A stretch of 64,000 bases of DNA from Anthonomus grandis grandis (Eukaryota; Arthropoda; Insecta; Coleoptera; Curculionidae): positions 2,480,001 through 2,544,000 of the forward strand of contig NC_065562.1 of assembly GCF_022605725.1 (NCBI RefSeq). The letters are read 5' to 3'. Of the stretch, positions 43,850-54,720 are shown in pieces. The notes beneath the pieces were generated by a model. That model had not been told where the DNA came from and made no database searches. It was given only the letters and a program-made list of their open reading frames with translations. A program made the position numbers and the translations under genes. Every line of letters begins with the position of its first letter. Within the stretch, counting starts at the first letter, position 1.

Positions 43850-44443
43850 TCTTTCAGAACTTTATTCAGTGCCACACAGACTTCAATGACTATGCGTGGG
43901 ATCAGTGAACCTGATATTTTAAACAGATAATGTAATCTTCTGAAGCTATCTCCGCTAGCTAAATATCTTAAGGTCAATGCTAGTCGTATTTTTACTGGAA
44001 TAGCTTCTCTCCAGTCGGTGTCTTGTTTTGCAACCATTGGAGAAATTTGTTGTAGAAGAGTTTCAAAATCTGCATATGACATCCGAATGAAATTATCGAA
44101 CTCCCCAGATGATGCTGCAAGAAGCTCCGCAAGTTGGTTGTTCATGGTCTCTCTAAAACAAAAATATTTAAAACAGATATTTTTACATCTTTACTATTCT
44201 GACATATCACATCTTTAACGTCATGCACTCTCACAAATTCATAAAAAACATGCAACTATACTAGATGTATTTTTATAATTACCTTGTCCTGTTTCGATGA
44301 ATACTCAGCATCCAGCGTCTTCTTTTACGCAATTTTTCTTTATCACTTTCGTTTGGTGCACCTTTCTATAAACATTGAAAGCACAATACAAATGAATTGC
44401 CGCAGCTGCGATGGTTTCCACATCCATTGTCAAAAAATGGTCT
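43850..44443 (-). pseudogene. HARBI1 transposase N-terminal exons, DDE exon missing
   Basis: Upstream exon 44443-44281: DVETIAAAAIHLYCAFNV, frameshift, then RRRWMLSIHRNR, donor CAAG|GTAATT. Second exon 44153-43850: NNQLAELLAASSGEFDNFIR, YADFETLLQQISPMVAKQDT, RLALTLRYLASGDSF, ending AAG|GTAAAT. These are the helical N-terminal exons of HARBI1-type transposases. The catalytic exon, expected further left on this strand inside the MADF gene's intron as in Harbinger 2, is absent; the Dong element lies there instead. Confidence 0.8.
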
Positions 44444-44537
44444 ATGTAGCAGCTGAGTCAAGTCCACCTACTTATTTTTTGGCTGTTTTGGCCCAACGCA
44501 TTGGTCTAACTAGTTGGTTAAGCGTGTACTGGAGCCT

Positions 44538-44975
44538 TTAAACAAGCTTCGTCGGTAAACAAAACATGCGGCCAAAACCACCAGCTACCAAAACCGGCGT
44601 CACGGCATGTAATCATCTGGACCCATGAACATTTTGCAAGTTGTACGCATGCATCTGTCGATCTCAAAGAGTTCGCCAAACAGTAATTGCAGCTGCTCCC
44701 ACATCATATGCAATAGCACGCACAATTGTGGAAGGATCCGATATGGTTCAAAACAGCTTCTGCAACTGTACGAATAGCAAACGGTCGCCCTTATCCCGTC
44801 TGACGTCGGAAGCTACAAGTTTCATGAAGATTTGTATGAAGCCTTGGAAAAACCTTTACGTTAAAGATGACGACGTGCTCGAAACCGTTTTGCATACAGC
44901 TGTTTTGCTTTTCTAGTATTACCGCCAGTGTCTCCATAAATTAGAAGCATATCAGCGTATTAACATTCGAATATA
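44538..44975 (-). pseudogene. DD41D mariner-like element 3, N-terminal part
   Basis: Minus-strand fragments in several frames: LYGDTGGNTRKAKQLYAKRF, HETCSFRRQTG, RPFAIRTVAEAVLNHIGSFH, SIVRAIAYDVGAAAITVWRT, DDYMP, then LPTKL ahead of the Harbinger border, where the first catalytic D is expected (the coding strand reads TTTACCGACGAAGC, FTDEA). No terminal repeat matching 38352 was found further right, so this end is truncated. Confidence 0.7.
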
Positions 44976-45355
44976 CCTCAATTTTAATCGATTAGCTTTA
45001 CTAAGATAAATTATTTACTGTGAAACATTAACAATGGCAAAATTGCACTTTCTGGTACCGAATTCCACATTAAAAGCAAGTAATTTTTTTTTTCAAAAAT
45101 TTCTTTTGCATCTATAGAACTTTAATTAGCAAATACCAGACCCAAAAGAACGTAATTGTTGTTAAAAATCTTATTTTTTGTGAAAAAAAAATGAAAACTA
45201 AATAATTAAGGCAATAATATTTACTGATTCATTATATTCATAATCAACAGTCAGATCAAAATCATCATTACTCCACCCAGTCTGAGGCAAGGTAAAATCT
45301 CCTGCCAAGGCAAATAAACTATATTCAACAATCACATAGTATACAATGAGCTATA

Positions 45356-46764
45356 CAGGGTGTTCGAAAAATAGACGGAGATATTTCAATGGGTGATTCC
45401 TTGTAAAAGAATATGAGAAAAACTTTCTATAAACACGGGTTCGGAAATGCACAGTTTTCAAGATACAGGGTGATAATTTTTTTTTAAATATTAATTTTTT
45501 ATTAATATTAAAAAATATATTTACGCGATTGTTTTGAAATTTGGTAGTATTACTTGTTGTATTAAGAGGCTAATTTAGCCCTAATTAGATTAAAATTATA
45601 AGGTCTAGTGGCGTCCCGGGGGACATCTTAGCAAATATTATTGGAAAAAAAAATGTCCGCCACTGCTTTTTTTTCAACTTTAATATTTGTTGTTTGATTA
45701 AGCAATGACAATACAACTTTTTTGCCTCTTGAATTTTTTTTGGTATAATACTTTTGGATAGGTGTCGTTGGTGACAATTTAATTGGGCCTTTCTTTTTAC
45801 CCTTAAGATTAAACGGCGAATCTTACTTAGAATTTCTTCAATAAGAATTGTCCGTACTGCTGGAAGAAGTTCCTCTAAATGTACGTAATCAAATAGCTTT
45901 TATGCACGATTGAGCTCCTCCTTATGTTAGTATAGCGGTTAGTTCAATAATAACTCATCTCAATAACACCTTTGGGGAAAATTGGGTTGGAAAAGGTGGA
46001 CCAATTCAATTACCACCTCGCTTCCCTGACTTTAACCCAATAGATTTTTATTTATAGGGATATCTTAAAACTCTGGTTTATGCTAGTCCTATACAAACAA
46101 TAGAAGAGTTAAGAAATAAAATTGTAAATGCTTGCGAAGGAGTGAGAAATAGACCTCGAATTTTAGCTCGAGTGCGTCGTTTGGTGGACATTTCCAGCAT
46201 TTGTTGTAGTTGTTGTTGCAATAAAAAGCTCCTAGAAATGTTTTTAATTTTTTTCTTTTCCAAGGCACCTGTGATTTTTTTAACAAAAATTAATAAACCA
46301 ATTTTGTCCAGTGGCATGCAATAAAACAGTATTTATTTTTTTGTCGAAAACGAAGTGAGATACGAAAAAAATACAAGAGGCTAAAGAGTTAAGTTAAGTA
46401 TTTTTAAATGCTTAATCAAACAACAAATATTAAAGTTGAAAAAAAGGCAGTGGCGTACATTTTTTGCCAATAATATTTGCTAAGATGGCCTCCGGGACGT
46501 CACTAGACCTTATAATTCTAATCTAATTAGGGCTTAATTAGCCTCTTAATTAAGCCCTAATTAGACAAGTAATATTGCCAAATTTCAAAAGAATCAAAAT
46601 ATTTTTTTTTTAATATTAATAAAAAATTATTATTTAAAAAAAAATATCACTCTGTATCTTGAAAACTGTGGATTTCCAGACCCATGTTTATAAAAACCTT
46701 TTCTCATATTTTTTTACAAGGAATCACCCATTGAAATATCTCCGTCTATTTTTCGAAAACCCTG
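45356..46764 (+). mobile_element. Mariner-like element 4, internally deleted, long terminal repeats
   Basis: TA at 45354-45355 and 46765-46766. Inverted repeats of about 390 bases start CAGGGTGTTCGAAAAATAG (left) and CAGGGTTTTCGAAAAATAG (right). Only the 3' half of the transposase remains between them, so the copy is non-autonomous. Confidence 0.88.
45755..46200 (+). pseudogene. Mariner-like transposase, C-terminal half
   Basis: GDNLIGPFFLPLRLNGESYL, LLEEVPLNVRNQIAF, the catalytic MHD (followed by a TGA), NWVGKGGPIQLPPRFPDF, NPIDFYL (third D) with a TAG, GYLKTLVYASPIQTI, and a C-terminal RARVRRLVD-like end. I count 44 rather than 41 residues between the second and third D: three extra residues lie in the loop before NWVGKGG. 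It begins directly at the inner edge of the left terminal repeat, so helix-turn-helix and first D are deleted. Confidence 0.8.
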
Positions 46765-46766
46765 TA

Positions 46767-48414
46767 TAAGTATGGTAAAGTGCTGGGAATGGTATATAAA
46801 CACAGCCAGAACTTTAGACTTTTAGACTGAATGTTAAGTAAAGTCGATAAATATCAGTTTCAACAGAGGGAATAGTGATTTTTTCTGTGCAAAAATACTT
46901 TCTAGCTGCAATCAACTTGAATAGTTCTAGTAAGTCTATAACGGCGTTATGGTTTCACACATACTCAAAGCGATAATCATCACTAACCCAATCCGATATT
47001 AATCTAAGCAATTAAATGCCACTTTCGATGATGAATGTCACTACGGACGAACTACTAACAAAAAATTTCTTATAGTTCTTCTGGACCTCAATCTTGATGC
47101 ACATTTTTAATTCCGAGCTTGGTTCAGGTACTAATTAATTTCAACAGGCAGAGATGAAGAGGGCTATACAACAGTATCTTCATAGCACTTAATCATTTTG
47201 CTCTGCAACAGTGTTTTAAACAATATAAAGCATATTATCTATCTGTTAGCAAGATATTCTTTTTGTCAAAGAACCATATTCCTAGTTCTCCTCTAGTCTA
47301 ACTTCTTTATAGGCATATTATATCTTTTATTATTTTTAAACTTTTTTTATTAAACTAAACGATACTTAAGTACCAAATATACTACTGAACAATATAAAAG
47401 CGTACTTCAGAAAACATCAATACTGTTATTGTATTTGGATTTCAATAATTCTTCTGGTCAATAACAATGTCTGGTGTATATTAATGAGTTGCACACTTCA
47501 ACTTGGCTTTATGTACTAATAATCACAATTAACATTTATAACTTGTTTTCACTATAAAAAGATATGATATATAATTAGGTTTAGTAAGAAATAGAAACAG
47601 AAATACCTTGGCCATGCTGCGTATTCCTTATAAATAATAACTTAATAAAATAATTAGATCAATAAAGGTTAAGCTACGTATTATTATGAATGTTTCACTT
47701 TATGAATCTAAATGATTTAATTAGGCAACAATTTTATATGTTGATTTTTAGACCTTTAAGTATATTTTAATTTGATTGGTTTAAAAATAACTGTACCATG
47801 AATGAAAAATCTCTTCGATTTGAAGGTCGTCTTGATATGGTATTTTCTTGCAATAGGACTAATCTTCAAGACATCTTTGCATTGCTTAGATTTCTTGATA
47901 ATCTTAGAAGAGAGGTAAAATAATCGTAGGACTTTCTAGCTCCCTTCAGTGAAAATATTCCAAATCTGTTAAAACCAAGTAATCCGAAGGGTGTTTCGTT
48001 AAAGCTGTCCTATAGGAAATAAAAACGTTATCGTTAAAGTTACAATAATCTAGAAATATTTTGATGTTTCATAATAAATTATTTAAATTTTCCAGACATC
48101 TTACATTAGAGTATAGCTTTGGTAACGTGTCTTACAAAATTATATGTAATTTATTATTTATTTTAGTTATATATTTACATCAAACCACCTTACATCTACC
48201 TTATAACAAACACAATTATAAGATAGATAAATACTAAAAATTGTACAGAAGATAACTACGTTACAGTTTAGATGATTATATAAAAAAAATGTATTCTACA
48301 AAATAAATTAAAATGCAAAATTAAACCAAATACTGAAAAAGAAAACGAGATAAACAGTACATATAACTAAACAGTAACACGTATATTGCTACCAATTTAA
48401 AATTTATAGAAAAA
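46767..48414. other. 1.65 kb with nothing recognised
   Basis: AT-rich, many short palindromic and poly-A words, no frame above 60 codons worth supporting, no terminal repeats. The rightmost few hundred bases are probably the 3' untranslated region of the RT gene that ends near 48415. Confidence 0.5.
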
Positions 48415-48671
48415 TTATACCTCTATATAAATACCAATAGTTCCAAATATGGTTTTTAAACTTGAATAAACTGGTGAAAATGTTAGAATGTTTGTACGAG
48501 ATATCTGTAAGTAAAAGAAATTTCCGAGGCGAGAATTCAAACTTGGAACAGCAAAATAAAGTTTTTCCAGTAAATCTGGGCAATCTACGTTGCCATTGAC
48601 TAATTGACTAACTAACTTGTATAGTACAAAAATCTCATCCATTCCTCTCAAAGCGACCAACATACACAATT
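48415..48671 (-). pseudogene. Non-LTR RT C-terminus, 3' part of a split gene
   Basis: RQLCMLVALRGMDEIFVLYK, NGNVDCPDLLEKLYFAVP, FYLQISRTNILTFSPVYSSL. This is the extreme C-terminal domain of jockey/CR1-type RTs. The upstream part ends at 56607 with DGVYPLQD; placing the two together gives the family order without a gap. Everything between (48672-56606) is inserted. Confidence 0.75.
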
Positions 48672-48716
48672 GACGAAAATAAAGAAAATACAAAGTCACG
48701 GTCTCACGACATATAA

Positions 48717-48771
48717 TACTGGCTACACGTGTTTCGCTCTAGCTAGAGCATCATCAGGTCTTTAAAAGCCA
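48717..48771 (-). ncRNA. Hammerhead ribozyme-like motif, second copy type
   Basis: Minus strand: core CTGATGA (48757-48751), one extra T, stem II GCTCT/AGAGC around an AGCT loop (48749-48736), GAAA (48735-48732), self-complementary ACACGTGT as minimal stem III (48732-48725), and a predicted cut after A opposite 48724, giving GUA. Stem I pairs GGC (48770-48768) with GCC (48723-48721) across a 10-base internal loop. The extra base between core and stem II is the same as in the 3715-3765 motif. Activity not shown. Confidence 0.55.
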
Positions 48772-49154
48772 TACACAACCTTCACACTACATGTTAAGGC
48801 CCATTGCACACGAACCGATAAAATCGGATCCATTTCCGATTCCGTCATCGGATATACGATAATTTAACACATCGAAATGTAGATACGCACACTTCTTCCG
48901 ATCCGAATAAAAAATCGGACCGACATGCGATCTGTCGAAAACGTCGGAAGTGGCAGTCCGATCATAACAAAATAATCCGACAGTCGGATGTCGGAGGGAC
49001 CACTAGATGTACTTTAGCGCATTCGCACACCTTCCGATAAAACAAGTCCGATCTCGTCTGGCCGCGTTGTCGCAGTTGTTAGTAGACTTTTTTAATTTAG
49101 TCAGTCCTTGTCTATAGTCAGTCGTATGTGTGTGTTTAAAAGAGTACTACCGCC

Positions 49155-49337
49155 ATGACTTCAAAATATGATTCGCTTACATTAATTGAGCTGGTCGAAG
49201 GACGTCCATGCCTATGGGATAAGACCCTAGACAGCTATAAATACAAAATAGAGAAACAAAAAATGTAGAGGGAAGTGTATATATTTTTAGAAGAATCTTT
49301 CGAAAAAATTTAACAGGAAAAGATCAGAAAAAGATAG
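49155..49337 (+). pseudogene. Harbinger 2 MADF exon 1
   Basis: ATG at 49155: TSKYDSLTLIELVEGRPCLW, DKTLDSYKYKIEKQKM, a TAG where the conserved W of AWREV belongs, then REVYIFLEESFEK. A slip in a poly-A run then shifts the frame (to LTGKDQKKI), and the exon ends at ATAG|GTAAGT. MADF DNA-binding domain, first half. Confidence 0.78.
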
Positions 49338-49486
49338 GTAAGTAAATGAAATTATGGCACGATAAGCAAAACATATTTTGTAATATTTTTTAAATCTAAA
49401 TTTTGTTTAGTTGCCATCGCAAGCTACCAACATCACTCAGAAAATATTCTGAAAATTTTTTTCTAACATCGTTTGATTGACGTTGT

Positions 49487-50281
49487 CTATTTTAGTGGTC
49501 TCAATTCAGTGGATGGAGTACTGTATATATCATCATTTGCTACTATAGATCCATCCTTTAATCTTACTAAGTTGTGAAGAGCTATACTGGCTTTAACTAT
49601 ATCTCTACAGAAGTCTTTAGAAACATTTATAGGTCGGTGAAAAATCCTCCACTTGTTGGCTAGGATGCCAAAAGCACATTCGACGAACCTACGAGCGCGT
49701 GTCAAACGGTAATTAAAAACTTTTTTCTCAATGCTCAAAGAATATCCACCGTACGGTCGCAACAAATTTTGGTTTAAAGCAAATGCTGCGTCTCCTACTA
49801 AGACAAATGGTGCAGTTTCAGATAGTGTATGATGAAGGAGTCGAGGTTCTGGAATATTTAGCTCTCCTCTTGGTAAGAACTTAAGAACCAAAAGTTGGTT
49901 TCTTGAAATACCGAGGAATCGCAGTCTTTACCGTTGGACCCGACGTCGATAAAAGTAAAACTGTAATCTGAATCAACTACTGCCATCAAAACTATTGAAA
50001 AGTACCCTTTATAATTCAGATTCGTTGATCCACTACCAGAAAACTTGTTCACACGTACATGTTTCCCGTCTACTGCTCCGATGCAGTTAGGGAATTGTGC
50101 TGCCTTCCTCAATCCATCAGCTATTTCTAAAAATTTTTCTTGGTTTGGCAGGGGAAGATATTCTTCATGCAATGTTGCCCATATAGTGCGACATACCAAT
50201 TTTACAATATTTCGGATAGTAGATTCTCCCAATCTGTATGTGTAATGCAAGTCTCGAAATGTGTTTCCACTAGCTAGGTAC
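49487..50281 (-). pseudogene. HARBI1 catalytic exon (DDE), one frameshift
   Basis: Starts after a TTTTTTCAG acceptor: YLASGNTFRDLHYTYRLGES, then FPNCIGAVDGKHVRV (first D), LMAVVDSDYSFTFIDVGSNG, FQETNFWF. A frameshift near 49880 moves to VLKFLPRGELNIPEP, FVLVGDAAFALN (second D), TRARRFVECAFGILANKWR (E), HNLVRLKDG, and the stop at 49487. All three catalytic residues of the PIF/Harbinger DDE domain are present. The splice phase with the N-terminal exon ending at 56036 is exact (AG|G codon). Confidence 0.88.
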
Positions 50282-51199
50282 CTGAAAAAATTAATGAATT
50301 TTTGTACAATGCCTATTTATTTTTATTTATTTACAACTCTAACTGGAAAAAGCCTTGTATTAATTTAGTAAAGTTCATTTACTTGTAAATGTAACCTATT
50401 ATCGTTGATTGAATATTTGGGAAGATACGCAATTCTGTGTTAAAAAGTGTACCCGGTCGACTATCGGATTGCCGTTCAGTTTCGTGCACCGTGTGGTGCT
50501 GCCGCGAAGCGTCATATCTAGGAACGATTTATTTTAGCTGTGTGGACTTGGCTTTTGGCTTCTTTGAGTCAGGTTTTCAACGACGCTGGAATCTCCGGTT
50601 ACGCGGCCGTGTTGGATATGGGATGATGCTGCCAATTATGTTTTTATTATTTTTTTTGAACATACAACACGGTGTCATTTATGTGGTGGTCAAGTGATAA
50701 GTGATATACTTAAGGGTGGAGGCATATTGAAATTTCTTAAAAGTTAAATTTTATAAACAAATAATTACTTACCAAAATATGTTTTTGAGACAAAAATTAA
50801 TACAAAAATATATATAAAAAGCTATTTTTACAAAATTACCAACAAAGTTTAATACAAGTTATAATTCCAACAAACATTGTTTCCTTCATTTTGTGTTCAA
50901 GAGGGTCAAGTTTTTAAATAAAAAGCCCGTTGCACTTAATTAACTAAAAACTAATATACAAAAAATATGTGGAACAAATTTTAAGATATAAGTAGGTTTC
51001 ACGTAAATATTATAAAGAATAATTGAAATAATTCATAAGACTTAATACCGATCATAATATAGCTTCTTGATCAATAATTTTTTGTAAAAAGTAACCCATT
51101 TTGTCATGTGATTCAATATCTGAAAAATGTGCAGCGTAGTGACATCTGTAAAGTAAGGGGTTGTGAGTGAGGATGTTAATAGAAATTGAAAATAAGCCA

Positions 51200-52330
51200 C
51201 ATTTTAAGTTTTAAGCGACACAGGAAAATTCTCAATTACCAGTTGTTACAACTATACTTAAAACTATAAAAAGATACCTAGTAACAAAAAAAAATCATTT
51301 TGTTTAAAGACCCCGCATCACGGTTATACAGGACGTCAATAGAGGTGGAATAATTAGAGGAAAGTTGAGCAATATAGTGTCCTTTTATAATAAAATCTAA
51401 ATACTTCCTAAATTTTGCAAAAAACTGAAATTTGGCAAAATCATTTTATTTTTTTCTGGCGTTATTTCAAAATATATGACAAAAGTATTTATTAAATGAA
51501 TAAATTATTGTGACCACTTTTTCTCGTCGACGTTCTGTCTTTAAAGAGCCATCATCAACTTTGTTTTTCTTTGTCGGCGCTATATTGACCATTTGCAGTT
51601 TAAAGACGCGGGAATCTTTGGCCGCCCGGCCGTTTTGTTATTTTTTGACAAGGGCGATGATGATAACAGCGCTTTTATTTATTTTGTTATTGCCGATATT
51701 TAAATGCGCTGTGATCTCGCATAAATAACTATAAAGATAGTTATAGATAAATGTGGTGGTTAAGTAATGTATGAATGTTTGAATAAGGGTTGAAATGTTT
51801 TGAATAAGGGTGTAACAACACTATAAAATATCGAAAATAGGCCACACTTTAATTTGCAATACAGGGAAACACTTAATTACTAGTTCTTAAAACTAGAAAA
51901 AGTTAATAAGAAAAAAAAAACAAATATTTTGTTTAACAGTATGAAGGGTCTCATCGCGGTTATACAGGATGTCCAAAATAAGGATGAGCAATAAATGGTT
52001 TAATTAGGCGAAAGTTGCGCAATATAAATGCAATGATTGAATAAATTCAATCTAAAAATTGGAAAAATGCCAAATACTTCCTAATATTCAGGAAAAAGGT
52101 GAAATTTGGCAAAATGCTTTTTTTATTTTTTTCTGGCGTTATTTGAAAATATAAAATAAAATCATTAATACATTATTGTAAACGCTTTCTTTCATTTACA
52201 AGTTAACATCTTTAACTTTTAAATACGACGTTTAATAACTCTTAAATCCTTCTTTAGAGAGTCATAATCAACTTTTTTTCTTCTTGTCGACTCCATGTTG
52301 GCCACTTGCAGTTTTGAATAACCCTTTTAC
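51200..52330. repeat. Two diverged direct repeats of about 600 bases
   Basis: 51220-51610 and 51850-52320 share, in order, a CGGTTATACAGGA(C/T)GT word, GAAAGTTG(A/C)GCAATATA, AAATTTGGCAAAAT, TTTTTTCTGGCGTTATTT and an AGAG(C/T)CAT(C/A)ATCAACTTT stretch. Identity looks to be about 70-75%. Part of the outer GC-rich block is also shared (50560-50700 with 51610-51770). They lie inside the 50403-54531 element. Confidence 0.6.
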
Positions 52331-52679
52331 AACAAGAATTACTTTTTCAACGAGGTAATTTCTAGTGAGTAGTTGGAATCATCTCTATTAAATATTATAT
52401 ACCTCTCTCTCTTTTAAATACAATTTCGAATTTCAAAAAATTCAAAACATACTTTATTCATAAATACATGGTACCTACTTGTTGACATGGTACTTCTATG
52501 ATATAAAATAGGCACATTAATCGACATATTACTAACACATAATTTAAAAACAATACACAATAGTGGGTTCAACATACTAGTATAAACACAAAATGTATTT
52601 TCAATTTCAACGCAAGACGACTTAAAAATTTTTTAGAGTAACATCACAAATTCTAACTTTTACATCTTTACTAAAAACT

Positions 52680-53890
52680 AATTATATACGATTGGCCTGT
52701 TCCTAACTATCTTAAAAAAATTCTAATGCTATAAAAATACTTGCTTTTAAGAAGTTTCGTTAAGAACTTTTTAAAGCGAGGAGAACTTCTAGAGACTTTT
52801 ATGACATTTGGAAAAAGATTAAAAATTTTTATGCTCAAGTAAATAAGAGAATTCTTAGTTCACTTTTCGGGATGGGCATTGGAATATTGTATTCTTTTCT
52901 GATATTATAACGTTTTAAGGAGCCATTATTTTGAAGATACAATTTATATTTTTTATATATTAGGCAAGCAGACTCAACAATAAACAAGCAACACAAGGAA
53001 AGTATCTTTAAATAGGGGTCTGCATGTCCTGTGGAGATTTATGACACAAATATTTAATGGCTCGTTTTTTAAAAACAAACATCGAGTCAAAAAGCCGTTT
53101 ACTAATGCAACTCCAAAATGTTATTCTATACTGTAGGTATTTTTGTATGAAAGTAAGTTCCAACTTTCGACAAAAAAAATAGACCGTTTTTGCAGATATC
53201 AATCTCAGTTCATTTAAAACCACTCTAACAGCATAACATCGTCTTGCCAGTTTTTGCCTCCTGACATATCTCCATAAAACTTACGTTTATGATCGATAAC
53301 AATTCGAAGAAATCTGTTAAAATTATTCACTTCCAATTCTTTCTTGTGAATCATGAACTGCTCTGAACATAAAAACTTAACAATTTAGTCTTATCTATGT
53401 TTAAAGACAACAAATTAGCATCAAATCACTGTTTAATCATTAATAAATCTGTAGAAATTGTTTTTGTTAATGTGCTTTTATTATTGTCTGCCCATAAGAT
53501 AGTGGTGTCATCTGCAAAAATAGTGAAGAATCCTCTTATCTGGAGAAACGCCAGGTCATTTATATACAATAGAAATAAAATAGGACCGAGAAACGAACCC
53601 TGCTTACTACACAAAGTTCAGACAAACTGCCATTTGGCCAAACAAACTTTTTTCTGTCTAACAAAACAAAATTTTAACTATTCTAGAGCAACTCCCCTAA
53701 ACCCATATCTAGAAAGCTTATCGAGCAATTTCCATGGTTGACACAGTCAAAGTCTTTAGAGAAGTCGCAGAATACCGCTGCAGCAAAGTGACCTTCTTCA
53801 AGCTCAAATATAATCTCTCCAGGAATGAAAACATTACTCGACATTCATTTAATATGTTATTTTTTTTATTAGGAAAGCTACCATTCGTAC
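52680..53890 (-). pseudogene. Non-LTR (jockey/CR1-like) RT relic
   Basis: HFAAAVFCDFSKDFDCVNHG, GSFLGPILFLLYINDLAFL, the catalytic TIFADDTTILW, LLSLNIDKTKLLSF, then after decay VVLNELRLISAKTVYF, FKKRAIKYLCHKSPQD and further C-terminal words to about 52680. Stops and frame changes are frequent. N-terminal RT motifs and endonuclease are missing. Closely related in style to the RT at 14894-16393. Confidence 0.75.
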
Positions 53891-54720
53891 TATAACCAGT
53901 TTCTCAATAACTTTAAAGGCTTTTTAGGCTTTATTTTTATCTTTTTCATGAATGAATTTTATCATGAAAACAATTATTGAAAACACTAAAGACCATAAAC
54001 ATAATATATTGATTTAAAATTTTCTTAAAGTAAAAAAAAGAAAAAGAAAAAATGGCTCTCATAGACATGAAGAGACAGTATTTTTAAGAGTTCGGATTGA
54101 TTTTTGTAGATAAAATAGATAATTTTCTGTGAGGTTTATAATTAGATTTTTTTAAAGATTTTCTAATAAGATTTTGAGATTCCCATATTAGGTTGTTATA
54201 AATCAAAGTCTTAATTAATATACGCACACTGATTAATTTTGCTTAAAGGAGCCATCGTCTCACAAACTAAACACATTTACATATATCTATCTATTTGTGA
54301 TTATGATATCCAAGAAAAATTTTTAACAACTACCAAATTGCAATACGGCAAACACGAGCCTGTGCAAAAACTCTCCCACACGACTCGGATGATCGGCCGA
54401 TTACTAATGAGAAGCGACGGACGAAATTATTTTCGCGCATACTGGAGAGAATCGCCATCTATTTTTCACGCATATTTGCGGTCACGCTTTAGCCCATAAG
54501 GTTGCGTATCTTCCCAAATATTCAATCAACGCTATTATTAGTAACAGTAACCTAGTATTTACAAATATATTTAGTACTTACAAGTTTTTTTCGGCTTTTC
54601 GCCATTACCTACTTTACCTATCCAAATTTGCCTAACACACCAAAGGGGGTTGAGGAGGGAAAGTATTATGAATACGCCACAAAGATATAGAAGTTATCTA
54701 TATTTAGTGATTTTTTTCAG

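Larger units (their letters stand above)
39492..44537. mobile_element. PIF/Harbinger element 1
   Basis: Inverted ends start AGGCTCCAGTACACG on both sides and share CCAACTAGTT and CCAAT further in, about 45 bases. A decayed three-base duplication (TTA versus CTA on the coding strand) is possible. It encodes the two Harbinger genes: an MADF/BESS DNA-binding protein (plus) and HARBI1 (minus, DDE exon missing). 5.05 kb including a 2.8 kb Dong-type insertion. It disrupts mariner 3 just after its DEACLT block. Confidence 0.8.
50403..54531. mobile_element. Unidentified 4.1 kb element with 30-base perfect terminal repeats
   Basis: The first 30 bases (50403-50432, starting CGTTGATTGAATATTTGGGA) are repeated inverted at 54502-54531. 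The 7-base word CTATTAT flanks both ends (50396-50402, 54532-54538). The outer about 250 bases on both sides are GC-richer. Inside lie two divergent copies of a unit of about 600 bases and an RT relic; no transposase is recognised. It interrupts the long HARBI1 intron of Harbinger 2. Seven-base duplications fit no common superfamily cleanly. Confidence 0.75.

Noticed and set aside
46078..46317. Short frames on both strands at the end of mariner-like element 4
   Set aside because: Antisense and out-of-frame shadows of the transposase C-terminus and terminal repeat.
50437..50697. 86-residue plus-strand frame next to the left end of the 50403 element
   Set aside because: GC-rich non-coding block partly repeated at 51610-51770; no start context or motif beyond a hydrophobic run.
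54239..54499. 86-residue frame near the right end of the 50403 element
   Set aside because: Runs into the terminal repeat; composition reflects the GC-rich end block. No motif.
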